Shown here: positions 10,641 to 22,822 of the stretch, one piece after another
How positions within the stretch are numbered: the stretch's first letter is position 1
How the letters are laid out: each line of letters starts with the position of its first letter
Source of the DNA: Polytrichum commune
Taxonomy: Eukaryota > Streptophyta > Polytrichopsida > Polytrichales > Polytrichaceae
NCBI GenBank assembly: GCA_950295325.1
Contig: OX485809.1
Location: 4,402,001 to 4,466,000 of the forward strand
Length of the DNA stretch: 64,000 bases
Direction of reading: 5' to 3'
Notes under the pieces: generated by a model
Told to the model about the DNA's origin: nothing
The model's database searches: none
The model's input: the letters and a program-made list of their open reading frames with translations, nothing else
Position numbers and translations under genes: made by a program

Positions 10641-13029
10641 GCATTGTGAACTTCATGAAAGCTCCACTCAACCACAAGGGACCATGGAGACCCCTTGATT
10701 GGCACCATGAAATCTTTGGGAAAAAATTTCTTCATATCTCAGTAAATACTCTAGAATTTGGCTTCTCTTAAGAGGCACCACTCTTTGGACCATTTGGATC
10801 AAAAGAATTGACGTGAACTTTAATCATGTACGATGGGATGTGAACAAAGTGCATCAAAGTATCTCGAAAGATCGTTCCAACCACGCACGCATTGTTGGGG
10901 AGAAATTGAAAGGTGCAAAGTACGATTGATACGACGACACATTTTGTGGAGGGGAGGGGGGAAGGGTAGGCAATCTCCTTTATCATTGCTTGAATACTAG
11001 GAAAATGACATGGAACACTAGGATACACCCATGTTGGTTCAGTAAACGATGTTCAGGAGGGTTACCTTGCTTGGAGTTGTGTGGTTTCACTAGGTGCACC
11101 TAAGAAAATTTCTCTACTCTTTTTTTCTTCCAAATCCCCATGACTTTGTATATTATTTGACAATGAAATAAACTTGCTTCATCTCTCTATTTTATTTTAT
11201 TTTATACTTAAAACAACTTATCGTGGCACATACTCTACTTGAATGGTTTCAAGGTGACCCTTGATGCTTTTGTCTTGGGATCACGCGCATAGTGGTTTCT
11301 CGCTCGGCCAACAAGAGAGTAAGGTTGCCTGAACTAAGTCTCCAAATCCACCCCAAATCAAGAATTTGATGCAATCAATTTAGACATTGCTCTCATGGTT
11401 TTTGACAAAGTACTCTAGTTTTGCACTTGCACTTATCAACACTTTTGGTCAAAGACCAATGCTACACACGATTCAAGGACGTGTTGTGTGGGACTTGTAT
11501 GGTGGTAGTGGGAGTTTGGATAATTGTTTATATATATATATCCACTGATTGGGCTATTGGAAGTGGTTAGAACTTAGATCATAGGTTGACTTCATGATAG
11601 AGAATGGTCCACCATTTTGTGAGGGAATTGGTCACCACCGCTACCAACACCATTTGAATATTAGCATATATTATATGTGTTTGATTAGGAGGAGTGACCA
11701 CATAAATATCATGTACATTCAATTTAACTCAAATGAATATCAAAAGAAGACATGTTTTGATATATGATGATATTGGATTAGTCAAAAATTGTTAGCTAGG
11801 AGTTTAATTGTTAATGCATTTGATTGAGTCTATGTCATTACATTGATTATCCCAATCAGTGTATGTGGTACGAATTCCCAAAACATGCACAATTTGGTCG
11901 AATCTCAAAATTAGTGAGGGCTTAAATTTTAACTACATGATACTAAAATCATGAATACATGCTCATTAACCATGCGTTTCAAGAAAATGACTGTGTGTGT
12001 TCTAAGGTACTTGTAGAGTGATAAAAAAAAATCATATGCAAACACATGCTTGTCATTGAATAATATTGCCAGTACTTTCAATGAGTAATGTTGCCTTGAA
12101 AAAATAATAATAATGAATAGTGTCAAGATGATAGATGCCTCCTAGATCTCTTAATGGCACCAATTTCATAGCATAAAATATTAAATATCACCTTCACTAA
12201 TTTTCCACATACACTATTAGCCCTACCTCGCTAATCAAAATAATCAGTGTAGGTAAAAGTGCAAAGAAAAAGAAAAAGAAAAATATACCCTTTGACCTCT
12301 CACAACTTTTGCATCTCAACTCCGATTTTGAAACTTGAAACAACAGTATGCGTGACTCACAATTGCTAACCACATGAATCATTAGCAATTCGATCCAACG
12401 GTCCAAAAAAGTGTGTGTGTTGATGATAATGGAAGCACCCACAATGGAACCACTTGCCTCATATACTTATATATAGTATATAATGCAAATAATGGCCACC
12501 ACCGCCGCAATGACTGACCCACATTTTAAGTATCTTACATAGAGTATAGCATGATGCATTTCTAGAAACGGTTTTGCTTGTGTAGGAAGTCTTGGACTCA
12601 TGGGGTCGTGCTGAATAGTGTTTGGAAACCTTCAATTATTTGTCTCTAGCCTTGTGAACGGTGATAAGAATGCTTCAATACCGATCCACAGTCTTGTGGA
12701 TTCCATTGACTTCATTGCAATACAATTGAACTTAGGGTAAGGTATGCGGGCCTATAGTGGACACTCTCAACTCCACTTCCAATTTTGGCCCTTGGATGGG
12801 ATTGCGAATTATCTCATCCACTTAGCACGATTGTTGGTTTCTAGTGTCAAGATCGGAGTTGAGATGCAAATGTTAGAAAAGTCAAAGTGAGGATGATTCT
12901 TTCGCTTTAAGCCATCGTGCAGGCTCTCTCAATTCTGGTAAGTGCACTCTAAAACTCCACGATATCAACCTCCTTGATGTTACTCTTTCTCTTATATCCC
13001 AAAACCCTAGGGAATGGACAGATGTTCTC
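10641..13029. other. Intergenic, no recognisable feature
   Basis: Low-complexity AT-rich sequence with a short TA run (11530-11540). I found no gene, RNA or bounded repeat here. Confidence 0.4.
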
Positions 13030-13334
13030 AGTTTAAATCTCACTCCTTATTGTCATGTGTCCTTCCCATATATCATGGGTTTTGACATTAAAATAAGTTA
13101 CCAAAGAATACAAACCACACACTCACACACACTCACACACATCACATTGTAGTTATTGTGATTATTGTGATTATTGCAATGTTGACTTCGTGTTATTCCA
13201 AATCGCCACATGCTATACTAATTCTCTTTTATCACGCATCCATTTTTACACTACAGAACTCCTTAATATCATGTGATCTTTGGTTGCCACAAGCTTGATA
13301 TTACGGAGTTTAGAGTGTATTGAATGTAGAATGG
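13030..13334 (+). repeat. Duplicated unit, copy 1
   Basis: Matches 14218-14536 in the same orientation. The best part (13061-13334) begins CCTTCCCATATATCATGGGT and ends GAATGTAGAATGG. It includes a CACACTCACAC run and the words GATTATTGCAATGTTGACTT and CATGCTATACTAATTCTC. The two copies flank the hairpin array and suggest a ~1.2-kb tandem period. Confidence 0.7.
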
Positions 13335-13440
13335 CGTTGTAATGTAACTACACCTAGTTGCCATCCTACGACGACGAGGTGTCCTCAACGACAAGGCTAA
13401 TTGACAATGTGATATCTAATGTATACCATGATGACGAGGT

Positions 13441-14145
13441 TAGGTGTATGGACACCTAGTCATCGACGGTAGTGTCATTGTAAGGTAACTACCAATATTG
13501 ATGGATAATTGAATATTCTAACCACATGTGCCAGTGTGTAAGCAGAGGATGATGAGAGCTAGACAACTCCTAGTTGAAGATGGATGGATTGGAGTTAGAC
13601 AACTCCTGATTGACAACATGTGCACTGGAGTTAGACAGCTCCGCATATAGTGCATTGGAATTAGACCATTCCATATTGAGAACACATGCACATGAGTTAG
13701 ACAACTCTCGATGAGGTGCATTGGAGTTGGACCACTCCAGAATTGGAAAGATGAATGTTATTCATTGGAGTTAGACAACTCTTAATGAATAGATAGATCT
13801 AGTTGGAATTAGACAATTCCAACTAGAAGAATGAATGGATGAATTTAGTTGGAATTAGATAGTTCCAACTAGAAAGAAGGATGGATGAATCCAATTGGAA
13901 TTAGACAATTCCAATTGGAAGAATGAGATTGAGATAAGAGATGGAAGAAGGTTCTAGAAGAACCAAAGATAGAAGATTCATAGTAGAACTAAAAGATAGA
14001 ACTATGAATATGATACTTTTACTATATGTAAAGATAGAAAGTAAAAGTAGTGCTTCGGCATAAGAGGAAGCTCGGGGGAGGAGAGAGCACCTTTGGTCTC
14101 TCTCCTATGGTCGGGTGGTTGAGCTTAAACCAAGACCTACTTGGT
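13441..14145 (+). repeat. Array of about 15 short hairpins, many with an AGAC loop
   Basis: Successive small inverted repeats with a four-base loop, usually AGAC. Arms: 13441-13447/13452-13458; 13556-13560/13565-13569; 13591-13596/13601-13606; 13627-13632/13637-13642; 13657-13662/13667-13672; 13694-13698/13703-13707; 13723-13728/13733-13738; 13767-13772/13777-13782; 13798-13810/13815-13827 (13 bp perfect); 13847-13856/13861-13870; 13891-13902/13907-13918 (12 bp perfect). Longer-loop hairpins follow: 13950-13954/13960-13964, 13976-13984/14001-14009, 14014-14022/14041-14049, 14079-14087/14098-14106, 14129-14134/14140-14145. Arms change together (GGAGTT with AACTCC, GGAATT with AATTCC), while the loop stays AGAC, AGAT or GGAC. 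The spacers, with GATGGATGAAT-like words, do not pair. No coding potential. Function unknown. Confidence 0.8.
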
Positions 14146-14217
14146 CTATGATTGTTTTGGGTTGATACGTGTTAGTGTGGAAGTTGGTGATAAACCGGTG
14201 AGACGTTTGTTACATGC

Positions 14218-14536
14218 GCCTTTAATTTGAGCACATAGTCCAATCTCATCGTAACATGTGTCTATTTGGTATCCTTCCCAAACATCACGGGTTTTGACAT
14301 TAAAATAAGTCACCAAAGAATTCAAACCACACACTCACACGCATCACATTGTCATTATTATGATTATTATGATTATTGCAATGTTGACTTTGTATTATTT
14401 CAAAATGTCACATGCTATACTAATTCTCTTTTATCACCCATCCATTTTAACACTACAAAACTCCTTAATATCATGTGTTGGTTGGCTGCCACAAGCTTAA
14501 TATTACATAGTTTAGAGTGCATTGAATGTAGAATGG
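14218..14536 (+). repeat. Duplicated unit, copy 2
   Basis: Second copy of 13030-13334. It begins TTGAGCACATAGTCCAATCT and then repeats the CCTTCCC...GAATGG segment (14273-14536). Confidence 0.7.
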
Positions 14537-14537
14537 T

Positions 14538-14590
14538 GCCCTTGATTTGAGCACACAGTCCAATCTCATTGTAACATGTGTCTTTTTGGT
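14538..14590 (+). repeat. Duplicated unit, truncated third copy
   Basis: Repeats only the first ~53 bp of the unit (TTGAGCACACAGTCCAATCT ... GTGTCTTTTTGGT) directly after copy 2 and then stops. This indicates a tandem array that ends or was interrupted here. The same core appears in family E repeats. Confidence 0.6.
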
Positions 14591-16204
14591 GGCCATTCTT
14601 AAAAACATTGGTTTGTCATATACCATTCAAAAAGGTATAAGGTATAAGGTTGAGGCATCTGTAAGCGATAAATTAAGAGAGTGTGCATCTATTTAGGAGG
14701 AGTAATAGCAAGGAATATTTTTCCTGCGAAGAGAAACAATTCTAAGAAGAATGCAAAAAAAATTTAGAATTTTTCATGAATATGGAAATTGCTACATATT
14801 TCAAAGCGGTAAAGTTAGGGTAACACATAGTCAATTTGTAGGTTAATTTATAACCTCTCGTCTAAATTTTAATGCTTGGCTACAACAGTTGTCAAAACTC
14901 TTATGAGAGCAATCAATCACAAGCCAACACCACATAAACCTTAACTATGTTCGCCTAAAAAATATAGGTCTTATCTATGTCGGCATTACATGACCCTAGT
15001 GAGCAGTTAAATGGACCTTGTCGACTATGGATGCCTCAACCTTAGGTGTATCCATAAGACTAGTGTGTGATCAAAGTTCACATACATTAACCCTTTACTA
15101 CCAAACAAAAACCTTCTTGGGGAGGAGTACTTTCGTATGAGCTGTGAGATGTAACATGGGACCTTTAAGGAATTTTTTTTTGGAATATACATGCATTTTT
15201 ATCCTATAGCCGTGGATATGTAGCAACAAAATAGAAGAGAGAAAGTTATTGAATACCAAAGTGGATATGAAATAATGGTTAAAGGATTAACCAAAAGAAT
15301 TGAAGAGCCAACACATCTGGACTTGCTATGAGATTGTGTTTCTCAAAATCGGGGCATTTGGGCACATTATTTGGGGGAAAAGAAGTGCAAAGAAATTGTT
15401 TGAACACATGGCGAAGATAGTGGTGAAAATGCCATTTGAGCATACAACATAATGCCCACTTTGTTAAATAAAATATTGACAAAAATGTAAAATCAAAATC
15501 ACACTACAATCATGAGTCAAATAAAATAGTCATAAAATAATTTAAATTATCATCTGAATCATTGCACTCCTTTGCCTTACCATCTACGTATGGATGACGA
15601 GAACTCGATTAAACCTTATGGCATCTCAGCATGTGGCAAGGAACCAGTGTTGTTGACTCTATCATGATCTACGTGACATTCTTTGCATATGGAGGCAAAA
15701 CCATAGAGCCTGGGGGGGGCATTCTTTTTTATTTCTCCAAAAAAAAATCATAAATATTAGACTTCAATTGAGCACTTCTCAAGCTATGGATGTTTAGTTG
15801 GCAAAGAATATGGATAAATGGGGGGAGTGTTGTCATGTGAGTGGTGAGTAGTGAGCGGTGAGTAATGAGCAATAACTTATGAACGGCGAGGGAGGAAAAA
15901 TATTTGGAAGTACACCCACTAGTATATTGTACCCATGGTATTTTGGCATAAATTATAATATCTTTTTGTAATGATATGAGTGGGGAGTTCCAAAAAAATT
16001 CAATTAACCTAATGAATGCCTTACTCTAGGATGAATGCCTTACTCTAGGGTTTAGGGTCAACATCCGCAAGCTTGGCATGAAGAGTTGGAAATGAATTTT
16101 AATATTGTTGTTACATTCAACATCCAATTCCTCAAAAATAATCCAATGCGCATTCCAAGTATTAAGCATGCTCTAAACTATAGTTTTAGAATTCACATAG
16201 GTTT
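14591..16204. other. Intergenic, no recognisable feature
   Basis: No gene or bounded repeat seen. There is a degenerate GTGAGTAGTGAGCGGTGAG stretch near 15840-15870. Confidence 0.4.
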
Positions 16205-16211
16205 GGGGGGG

Positions 16212-16246
<35 letters not shown>
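16205..16246 (+). repeat. Microsatellite G10 then (AG)16
   Basis: Uninterrupted G run (16205-16214) followed by AG dinucleotides to 16246. Confidence 0.9.
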
Positions 16247-16248
<2 letters not shown>

Positions 16249-16319
16249 GGGCATTGCTTGAACAAATTCTATGCTTACTTTCCAGCATAGTTCCTTCTTA
16301 GTACATCCTCTTGTTTAGA

Positions 16320-19300
16320 GGCCATATCATTCCATTACATATCTATAAACCTTCCAAAACCCAGGAGGGTGGGTGGGACCATCCCTCTTGATCACAACAT
16401 TGCAAGATTATTTCTAAGTATCTTCAAAAAGTCTCTACTTGGTATGTGTTCAAATCATCACTAAAACCTTTGAGTATTCACACCTCTAAGGTTGTAATCT
16501 TTTCTACCCATAAGGTAAGGTAATAGTACATAACATATCCGAGATACAACCAGTCACTATCAAATGAGTAGGTGCCTCTTATTCAAAAAATGCTTCAAGT
16601 TCCATTCACAAGTAAAAGAGGCTTTGTAAAAAGCCTTGCACACACAATAATTTTGCATGAAGATGAAATACAAAACCTAAGATGGCTGTCAAAAATGTGA
16701 AGGGTCTGCCTCACATGTGCCCATGCCACCAACCAAATCCAAAGAGAGGGTTAATAACGTACACGAGGTGAATAACAGCAGAACCCAATTATTATCTATG
16801 TCACACACATGAGTACAGTAAAATCATAAGTTTTGTATCTAAGAATACTCAACAATACTAAGTACTCTACCTGTTCCTTGGCCATTTGAGCTTAGTGTGT
16901 AACAATACTGAGGCCGGTAGTGTACACCTTCCACAACTCCTCACAAACTTACACTAATCCGAGTAGTTACTTAGGGTAAAAGTGCCTAAGCGGTTTTAAC
17001 CTTTGAAAGGAGGGCTCAATGCTTTCCCCACCCTTCATATATGATTAGGTAAAAGCTCTCATCCGTAGATTCTTATTGTGAGATCTATGGTTGAAAACAG
17101 TTAGGTAAGCCTCACTTAGCCCTAGAACACTAAGTTCATTAGGGTTATGTTTTTTTACTAAATTTGTTCATCTATGGCATAGTAAGAACAAAGTAGAGCT
17201 GACTAATCTTGTCCTGATTATGGTCTTGTCACAATAAGTTATGTCACCCTTATTGTAAAGTCATGTTATGTAGGAAACTGACAACATACATCCCTGTCAT
17301 TACAGGGTCTCGATAATTTCTTGGTATGTCACATTTCTTTGTGTCTACCTCCTTCTTTCGGTAGCAACTTTCAATGGTCTGTATGTCTTCAATCAAACTT
17401 TACAGAACCCTCATACATCCTGTGTCAGACATGGAGTTTCACCTTAGTTGATGACAGTGTAATATAGGAATTACATCCACCTTCCAGTGGAGGTCTAAAA
17501 ACGATCAACCTCGGTTCTTAGTACTGTCCTCATACGGTCCCTATTGCCATTGTTCTTGGAAACAATCCAGTATTTACCAGTCCATATGGTGGTGTAAAGG
17601 AGTGTGTAGACTGGGAGTTACCCGTGTCTTTATTTCTCATACGGTCAAAGCAACGCTCATATAGTAACAGACTCCCTTAACTAGACTATATTTCTTCCCC
17701 CATCAAGTATCAGAATAACTATCTTCCTCTTTCAGGAATCAGAAATCCTTCGGGTATGCTTAAGCAATATCCCCTTTATCGGAAAATGTTTAAAGATCAA
17801 TTCTCAAATATTCATTGATCAAGAACTTAAATTAGAAGACTCTCAAATCATCCAGGGTAGTTGCTATATAGTTAGTACCCATAGAGATTACTCAGATTAC
17901 TCAAAGATTGACTCTATCAGTTCTTTGTAGTCTTAGTTATGCAAACACACTAAGTAGTTAAATACTTTGTGTAATTTCTGCATATACTCCGAGGGTCGGG
18001 TTGTAGTTCTGATAACCTCAAGTTCATTCGACCTGTTCTTGATTGACCATCTTGAGAAGATCCAGTTAAAGATAAACCATCATATTTGGATAGCTTGTAA
18101 GACCATTACTCAGAAAGTTACTGAGGCTAATCAGGGTATACATATTTTCGAACTAACTCTCATTCGGACAAACATCGCTACGGGGATATCTCCCGAAATT
18201 CCGAAAAAATGAGTACCCCTGAAGTACTTTGTATAGCAGTATACTTCATTCAAACACCTCATATATTGTAATCACGAGTATGTTTAAGATGAATATATTC
18301 AAAAATAGTGTCCTCAGTCACATATTCTAATGTTCAACTTGCAATTGTTCAGTAAGAAACAGTATAGGTTGAAAAACAGACTTGAGACTTCTTTCAACCA
18401 CTCTCTCTAGCTCCCTGGTTCTTACTGTAATTGATATTCCGTAAAAACAAGTCGCATTAGTACGTCGGTAACATAAGGCACATCAGATAGTTCAGCAGGG
18501 CGAGGTATTGGAAACTCCCTTCGGCAGAAGAGTTTACTTATTATGTTCTTATCTGCAGACTGTCATATGTAAGAAACAATAGCAGGTATCGGTAAGTTTT
18601 GTAGAGAGGATTCAACTGTAATTATCAAGAAAGATAATTCCCATACTCAATTTTATGGGTTTCAAAGAGAAGTTTTCAGAACAATGTATTGAGTGGACAA
18701 TTTCTTCGGGAGGTACGTTGCACTCGTAGAAGAGGTCCTCACCTGTGCCCATGCTCCCCAATATTACCAAGAAATAAATTAGTAGAGCGTACAACAGGTG
18801 TAGGCGGACCATCTTACTTGTTATCGATGTCAACAAGGCAATGCTACTTCCATGGAAATAGGTACAATACAAAACACTCTACATATATAATTGCATAGAA
18901 AATATATCATGCAATACTCAAATCAAGAAATGATTGAATGTAAGTGAGAAAACTGTTTATCCCATGTAGGCAATTCTATCATCAAGTGTAATCACAGTAG
19001 ACCAATCTGCTCCTGATCTACACCTTGAATTCGTCTTGTGATGAACTATTCTTGTTCATCTCGAATTTGCTTATGGGATCTTGGATCACTGTGAATTGTA
19101 GTTCCCTGATAAGAACTTCTCTCAGTAGATTCCAGAATTCGCTCACACTGTGTATAAGTTCTTGAAAAAACTCAGTAGTGCTGATCTGCTGTAGTAATCC
19201 TTGCTCACATACTCTGTCGCTACTGCCTTACTGCAGTAAATCTATGCAGAGCTCTCAAGCTTCCTATCCAGTAGACGCACACACATGAAGTATGGGGTAA

Positions 19301-19390
19301 GTCTATTCAGAGGTGCTTTCTGGGATTTCGGCTCTCATTTTTATAGTACCCGTTTTTTCCGGGCAGCCCGTAGGTTTGAGAATGGAGCCC
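16320..19390 (-). other. Coding-like debris of unknown origin
   Basis: Base composition differs from the flanks, being less T-rich with more balanced codon-like text. Several minus-strand stretches read as protein in shifting frames: FCRREFPIPRPAELSDVPY and on to TDVLMRLVFTEYQLQ near 18430-18540; ISGDIPVAMFVRMRVSS near 18160-18200; KKCDIPRNYRDPVMTGMY near 17290-17345. Stops and frame changes are frequent, so no intact gene remains. I do not recognise the family. A decayed retroelement, another mobile element or an old host gene are all possible. Confidence 0.3.
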
Positions 19391-19396
19391 ATAAAT

Positions 19397-19398
<2 letters not shown>

Positions 19399-19437
<39 letters not shown>
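19399..19437 (+). repeat. (AG)n microsatellite
   Basis: About 39 bp of AG dinucleotides. Confidence 0.9.
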
Positions 19438-19441
<4 letters not shown>

Positions 19442-21567
19442 GCCATTCATTAGAGTTGGTGTGAATGAAGGATGCTTCACCTGATCACAACCACAAGCTC
19501 ATACGTGAACATGGAATGGGCTAACTAAACATGGCTATGGGTCAAGTGCTACTATCTCCTATCGAAGGTGGTCAATATTGGTAACCAATGATGAGGGGCA
19601 CTATAGGCCCATTGGGGAATTATGGGTTTTGGTTGATTAAGGTTGTGCATCTCAAGGGTGGGTGTAATGAGGGCATGGTGTCTTTACTTGCAACTTGAGT
19701 TGGGTTCAATCTTGGGGGAGTCTCCGGGCGGTTTTGTTATCCCTTAATTTGAACTAGTTGATTGGGTTTGGGCATCATGTTGTATGATTAAGTCTTGAGG
19801 TTTTTGTTATGTGTATGTGGTTTTGGTATGTGCTTAGGTGGGGAGTACCAATTGTTAGTGGTTTTTCAATTTATGTTTGTTGAGCATTAGTAGGGTGAGG
19901 TATTTGATAGCTATCATGCATATTCGTTGCATACATCCATGTATGGGCATTACAAGGACGTAGCATTGCACAAAGGTTGGTAATGTTGTTTGTGAGGATA
20001 GTAAGTGTTACATACCATCTGGCGTCTTCTAGCCAATGTGTCGACTAGGGTTTGGTATTTTTTGTTTTATCTATTGTGCGACAATGATGGGGTCCCAATC
20101 TTGACAGGTTTAGGGGTTAAATCATTTCATTGCAATAGGTATTAGAGTAATAAATCGCTCATATCATGATCCTTGAGGACAACTTTTGTTTGGAGTTTGA
20201 GCATTTGATTGATGTGACCATGGCCAACATTTGAAGGATAAAACCACAATCTCATGCCATGGGTGCGATAGCAAATAATATACAATACGGATAATTGATT
20301 GTTGTGAAACACAATCCAAAGATGTTGCAACCCAACTATGATTTGGAAAATTCACTATGAGATAAAGGTTGACAATCGTGTTTCCTACATGAAATTCTAG
20401 ATATTCATTTCGGGCAATGTCCATGAAAAGTGGATTGCAGCATGAATGGACATACCTGCCAACTGCCACGTTGAGAAGTCCAAGAACAATATTGTAGTCT
20501 TAAAACACATTGAGCGTATGAGAAATACCAACCTATAGATATATAAGCATCAAAGACAACTAATTTAGGTGTTGTCAATGCTTCAATTAGGATTCAAAGT
20601 CTTTCTCTCTAGCACCTCGATGGCATTTTTCTGTTCATGAGTTGTGTGCTCATAGATGTGAGATTGAAGTACAAGTCCAAGACCTCCACATCCACATCAA
20701 ACAATGCGTGCTTCGTTTGAAAAACAAACTTTGAATTGCAATCATCTTCACAAAGCATTGGGATGATTGTTGTTGCTTTAAGATCCTGAATTACAAATTC
20801 AAGGTCAAGTTTCTCGACATAGGTCATTGTTTCACTTTGTGGAATCTTAGATTACAAATTTGGGAGAAATGGCACCAAGAACCTCCAGTTGACAACCATC
20901 ATGATTTACATATGCATTATCTTGTCATGAGTTGCGATGGACAAACTACAGCGGATGGGTGGAATGGATAGATTTTCTTCTAGTGATTGATCACCTTCAA
21001 ATCTTTTGTGCATCCTCTTCTTTCACTTGTTCAACGAACCTACATCTCATGTAAGTTTTGGCGGACAACCATACATCTAACTCATGCAAATGTTGTAGTG
21101 GTACATGAAACACAACACTCTAAACTCAGTGGACTTTGACTGTCCAGTAATTGACCACCCCATACAAGAGTTCACATTTGATAGTTAAAAGATCTTTATT
21201 AGAATAATGGAATAACAATCGGTACTTGTCCAAGGCTCACCCCCATTTTGGTTAACCAAATTGGGCACCAAAGAAATTTTGGTGTAGTGTTTGGGTTCTT
21301 CTTTAAGAGCTAGGAGATCCTTAACCTAAATTGGGTTGACAATTCAATCTAGTTAATTGCATTCTCATTCATCATTACATGCGTCCAATTTTTGCAAGTA
21401 TGTGATTTTTAGCATCCCCCCCTCCCCTTAATGAAAATCAAAGGGGCATACTCTAATATTGATGGTCGATGAATTGTTTTGAGCAAAAGAGGCTGAGAAA
21501 TCTCAGTTTTCCCATGAAACTAGTTGATTGCTTCATTACATATATTTTTCAGGTGATGGACATCTCC
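19438..21567. other. Intergenic, no recognisable feature
   Basis: Some short open stretches on the minus strand (for example 20164-20469 and 20609-20827) show no known domain and no supporting splice or start context. Nothing else seen. Confidence 0.4.
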
Positions 21568-21640
21568 TCCGTTGTAGTCTAGATGGTTAGGATACTCGGC
21601 TCTCACCCGAGCGACCCGGGTTCGAGTCCCGGCAACGGAA
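21568..21640 (+). tRNA. trnE-CUC: tRNA-Glu (CTC)
   Basis: 73-nt cloverleaf without introns. The acceptor stem TCCGTTG (21568-21574) pairs with CAACGGA (21633-21639), with discriminator A at 21640. The anticodon stem CTCGG/CCGAG (21595-21599/21607-21611) holds the loop CTCTCAC with anticodon CTC at 21602-21604. The T arm CCGGG-TTCGAGT-CCCGG spans 21616-21632. A-box and B-box promoters (GTCTAGATGG and GGTTCGAGTCC) are intact. CCA is not encoded, as expected for a nuclear gene. All stems pair, so it looks functional. Confidence 0.97.
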
Positions 21641-21667
21641 GCTCCCGAGAAAATACACAGACTACTC

Positions 21668-21671
21668 TTTT
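21668..21671 (+). terminator. Pol III T-run terminator of tRNA-Glu
   Basis: A TTTT run 28 nt past the tRNA 3' end is the first plausible RNA polymerase III stop on the plus strand. Confidence 0.5.
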
Positions 21672-22685
21672 CCGACATTCATTTGTGTCAAGAATAGGAG
21701 ATGGGAATACGGTGTTTGTGCAACATGCACTTTCTTCTCCCCTTTCCATATTCAAACATGTTTGTCCCATCACCTCCTCATAACATTTCGTAGAGGTGAT
21801 CCCATGTATTGTGGCATGAGTGTGATGTTTTTTTGTATGAATAGGTTACAATTATGAGGATGGTCGAGCTCTACTTTGTTTTTTTGGCTTAATAAGATAT
21901 TTAATAAGATATTTTTATTTAAAAAAATGCTTACTTTCAATATCTAATCTCCATATCTCTCCATGCAGGGTTTACTAGTGAACGATTACTATGTGTACAA
22001 TTATTCATTCATGTCATTGTTATTATCAATTGTGACAAAGAAACTACAGTAATCCATGTATTTAACGTCACCAATTGCATTCGGCTTGTTCAATTCTAGT
22101 TGTGAACTCCCTATGTAATGTCACCAACTCTAAATGTGAATCTAACATTATTCAGTTTGTACCGTTGTCTTGGGAGAACTGACAGTTAGTTACAGATGAA
22201 CCGGTGGAGTTTGAGAAATAACCGGTTGATGTTTGAGACTTCAGGAGAATTACCAATCATTTTCAAGGAATCTATAGAATATACCTCAAATGAATAAAGC
22301 AAAATTGGAAGATGTCAGTATGTAACCGGTTGGATTTAGGATCGCTAGGGTCTTGACCGACTATGCCCAAAAGCTTCCCGGGCACTGGCTTGTACAGAGG
22401 AATGAACTAGAAGTAAGTTGAGATAACAATACTTGCATGATCATGTTTTGAAGTTGCCCAGCCAGGGGGGTCTTGCGTTGTCTGCAGCCAGCCCGACCTA
22501 CCCGGTTTTGGCCTATGCAACCGCACTAGCCGAATTGGCTGACTGGGCGCTTGGTCGGCTTGGTGTGGCTATGCTATGAACTAGCCTCTAAGCTATACTT
22601 CAATCAAAGGCTCTCCATTCTCTTAGTCAAAAGACCTCCCTTTTGTGAGCTTTGTATCCAAAGAAACATGGGGGAGAAGGGGGAC
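21672..22685. other. Intergenic with a repeat family G piece
   Basis: No gene. 22175-22330 matches family G in reverse orientation; 22440-22570 is GC-richer, without coding sense. Confidence 0.4.
22175..22330 (-). repeat. Dispersed repeat family G, copy 1
   Basis: On the minus strand it carries AACCGGTTATTTCTCAAACT and CACCGGTTCATCTGTAACTA. The same words occur in the same order at 25340-25580 and 52830-53012. No ends were recognised; probably LTR pieces of one retrotransposon family. Confidence 0.55.
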
Positions 22686-22822
22686 GAGAATTTACTATGC
22701 TTTTGAGCCTTTATGAGCATAGTAAATTCTCAGCGGCTAGGGCGAACCAACCCGTACACTAGTTCCTTGGAGGCAAAGGTCTAGGCATCCAACAAGGAAC
22801 GAGTGTATGGGTTGGTTTGCGC
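22686..22822 (+). other. Two adjacent hairpins, the second MIRNA-like
   Basis: Hairpin 1 has 16-bp perfect arms 22686-22701/22716-22731 with a 14-nt loop. Hairpin 2 has arms 22742-22769/22793-22822 around a 23-nt loop: AACCAACCC-TACACT-GTTCCTTG pairs with its complement with only a G:U pair, one mismatch and a small asymmetry near the base. Its arm length, near-perfect duplex and short loop are compatible with a plant microRNA precursor. A foldback transposon remnant is the alternative. No known miRNA was recognised. Confidence 0.5.

Noticed and set aside
13030..14145. CRISPR-like array
   Set aside because: Units are variable hairpins with irregular spacing in a plant nuclear context, not identical repeats with unique spacers.
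16320..19390. Endogenous pararetrovirus copy
   Set aside because: Considered because of the decayed coding text, but no reverse transcriptase, protease, coat or primer-binding motif could be seen.
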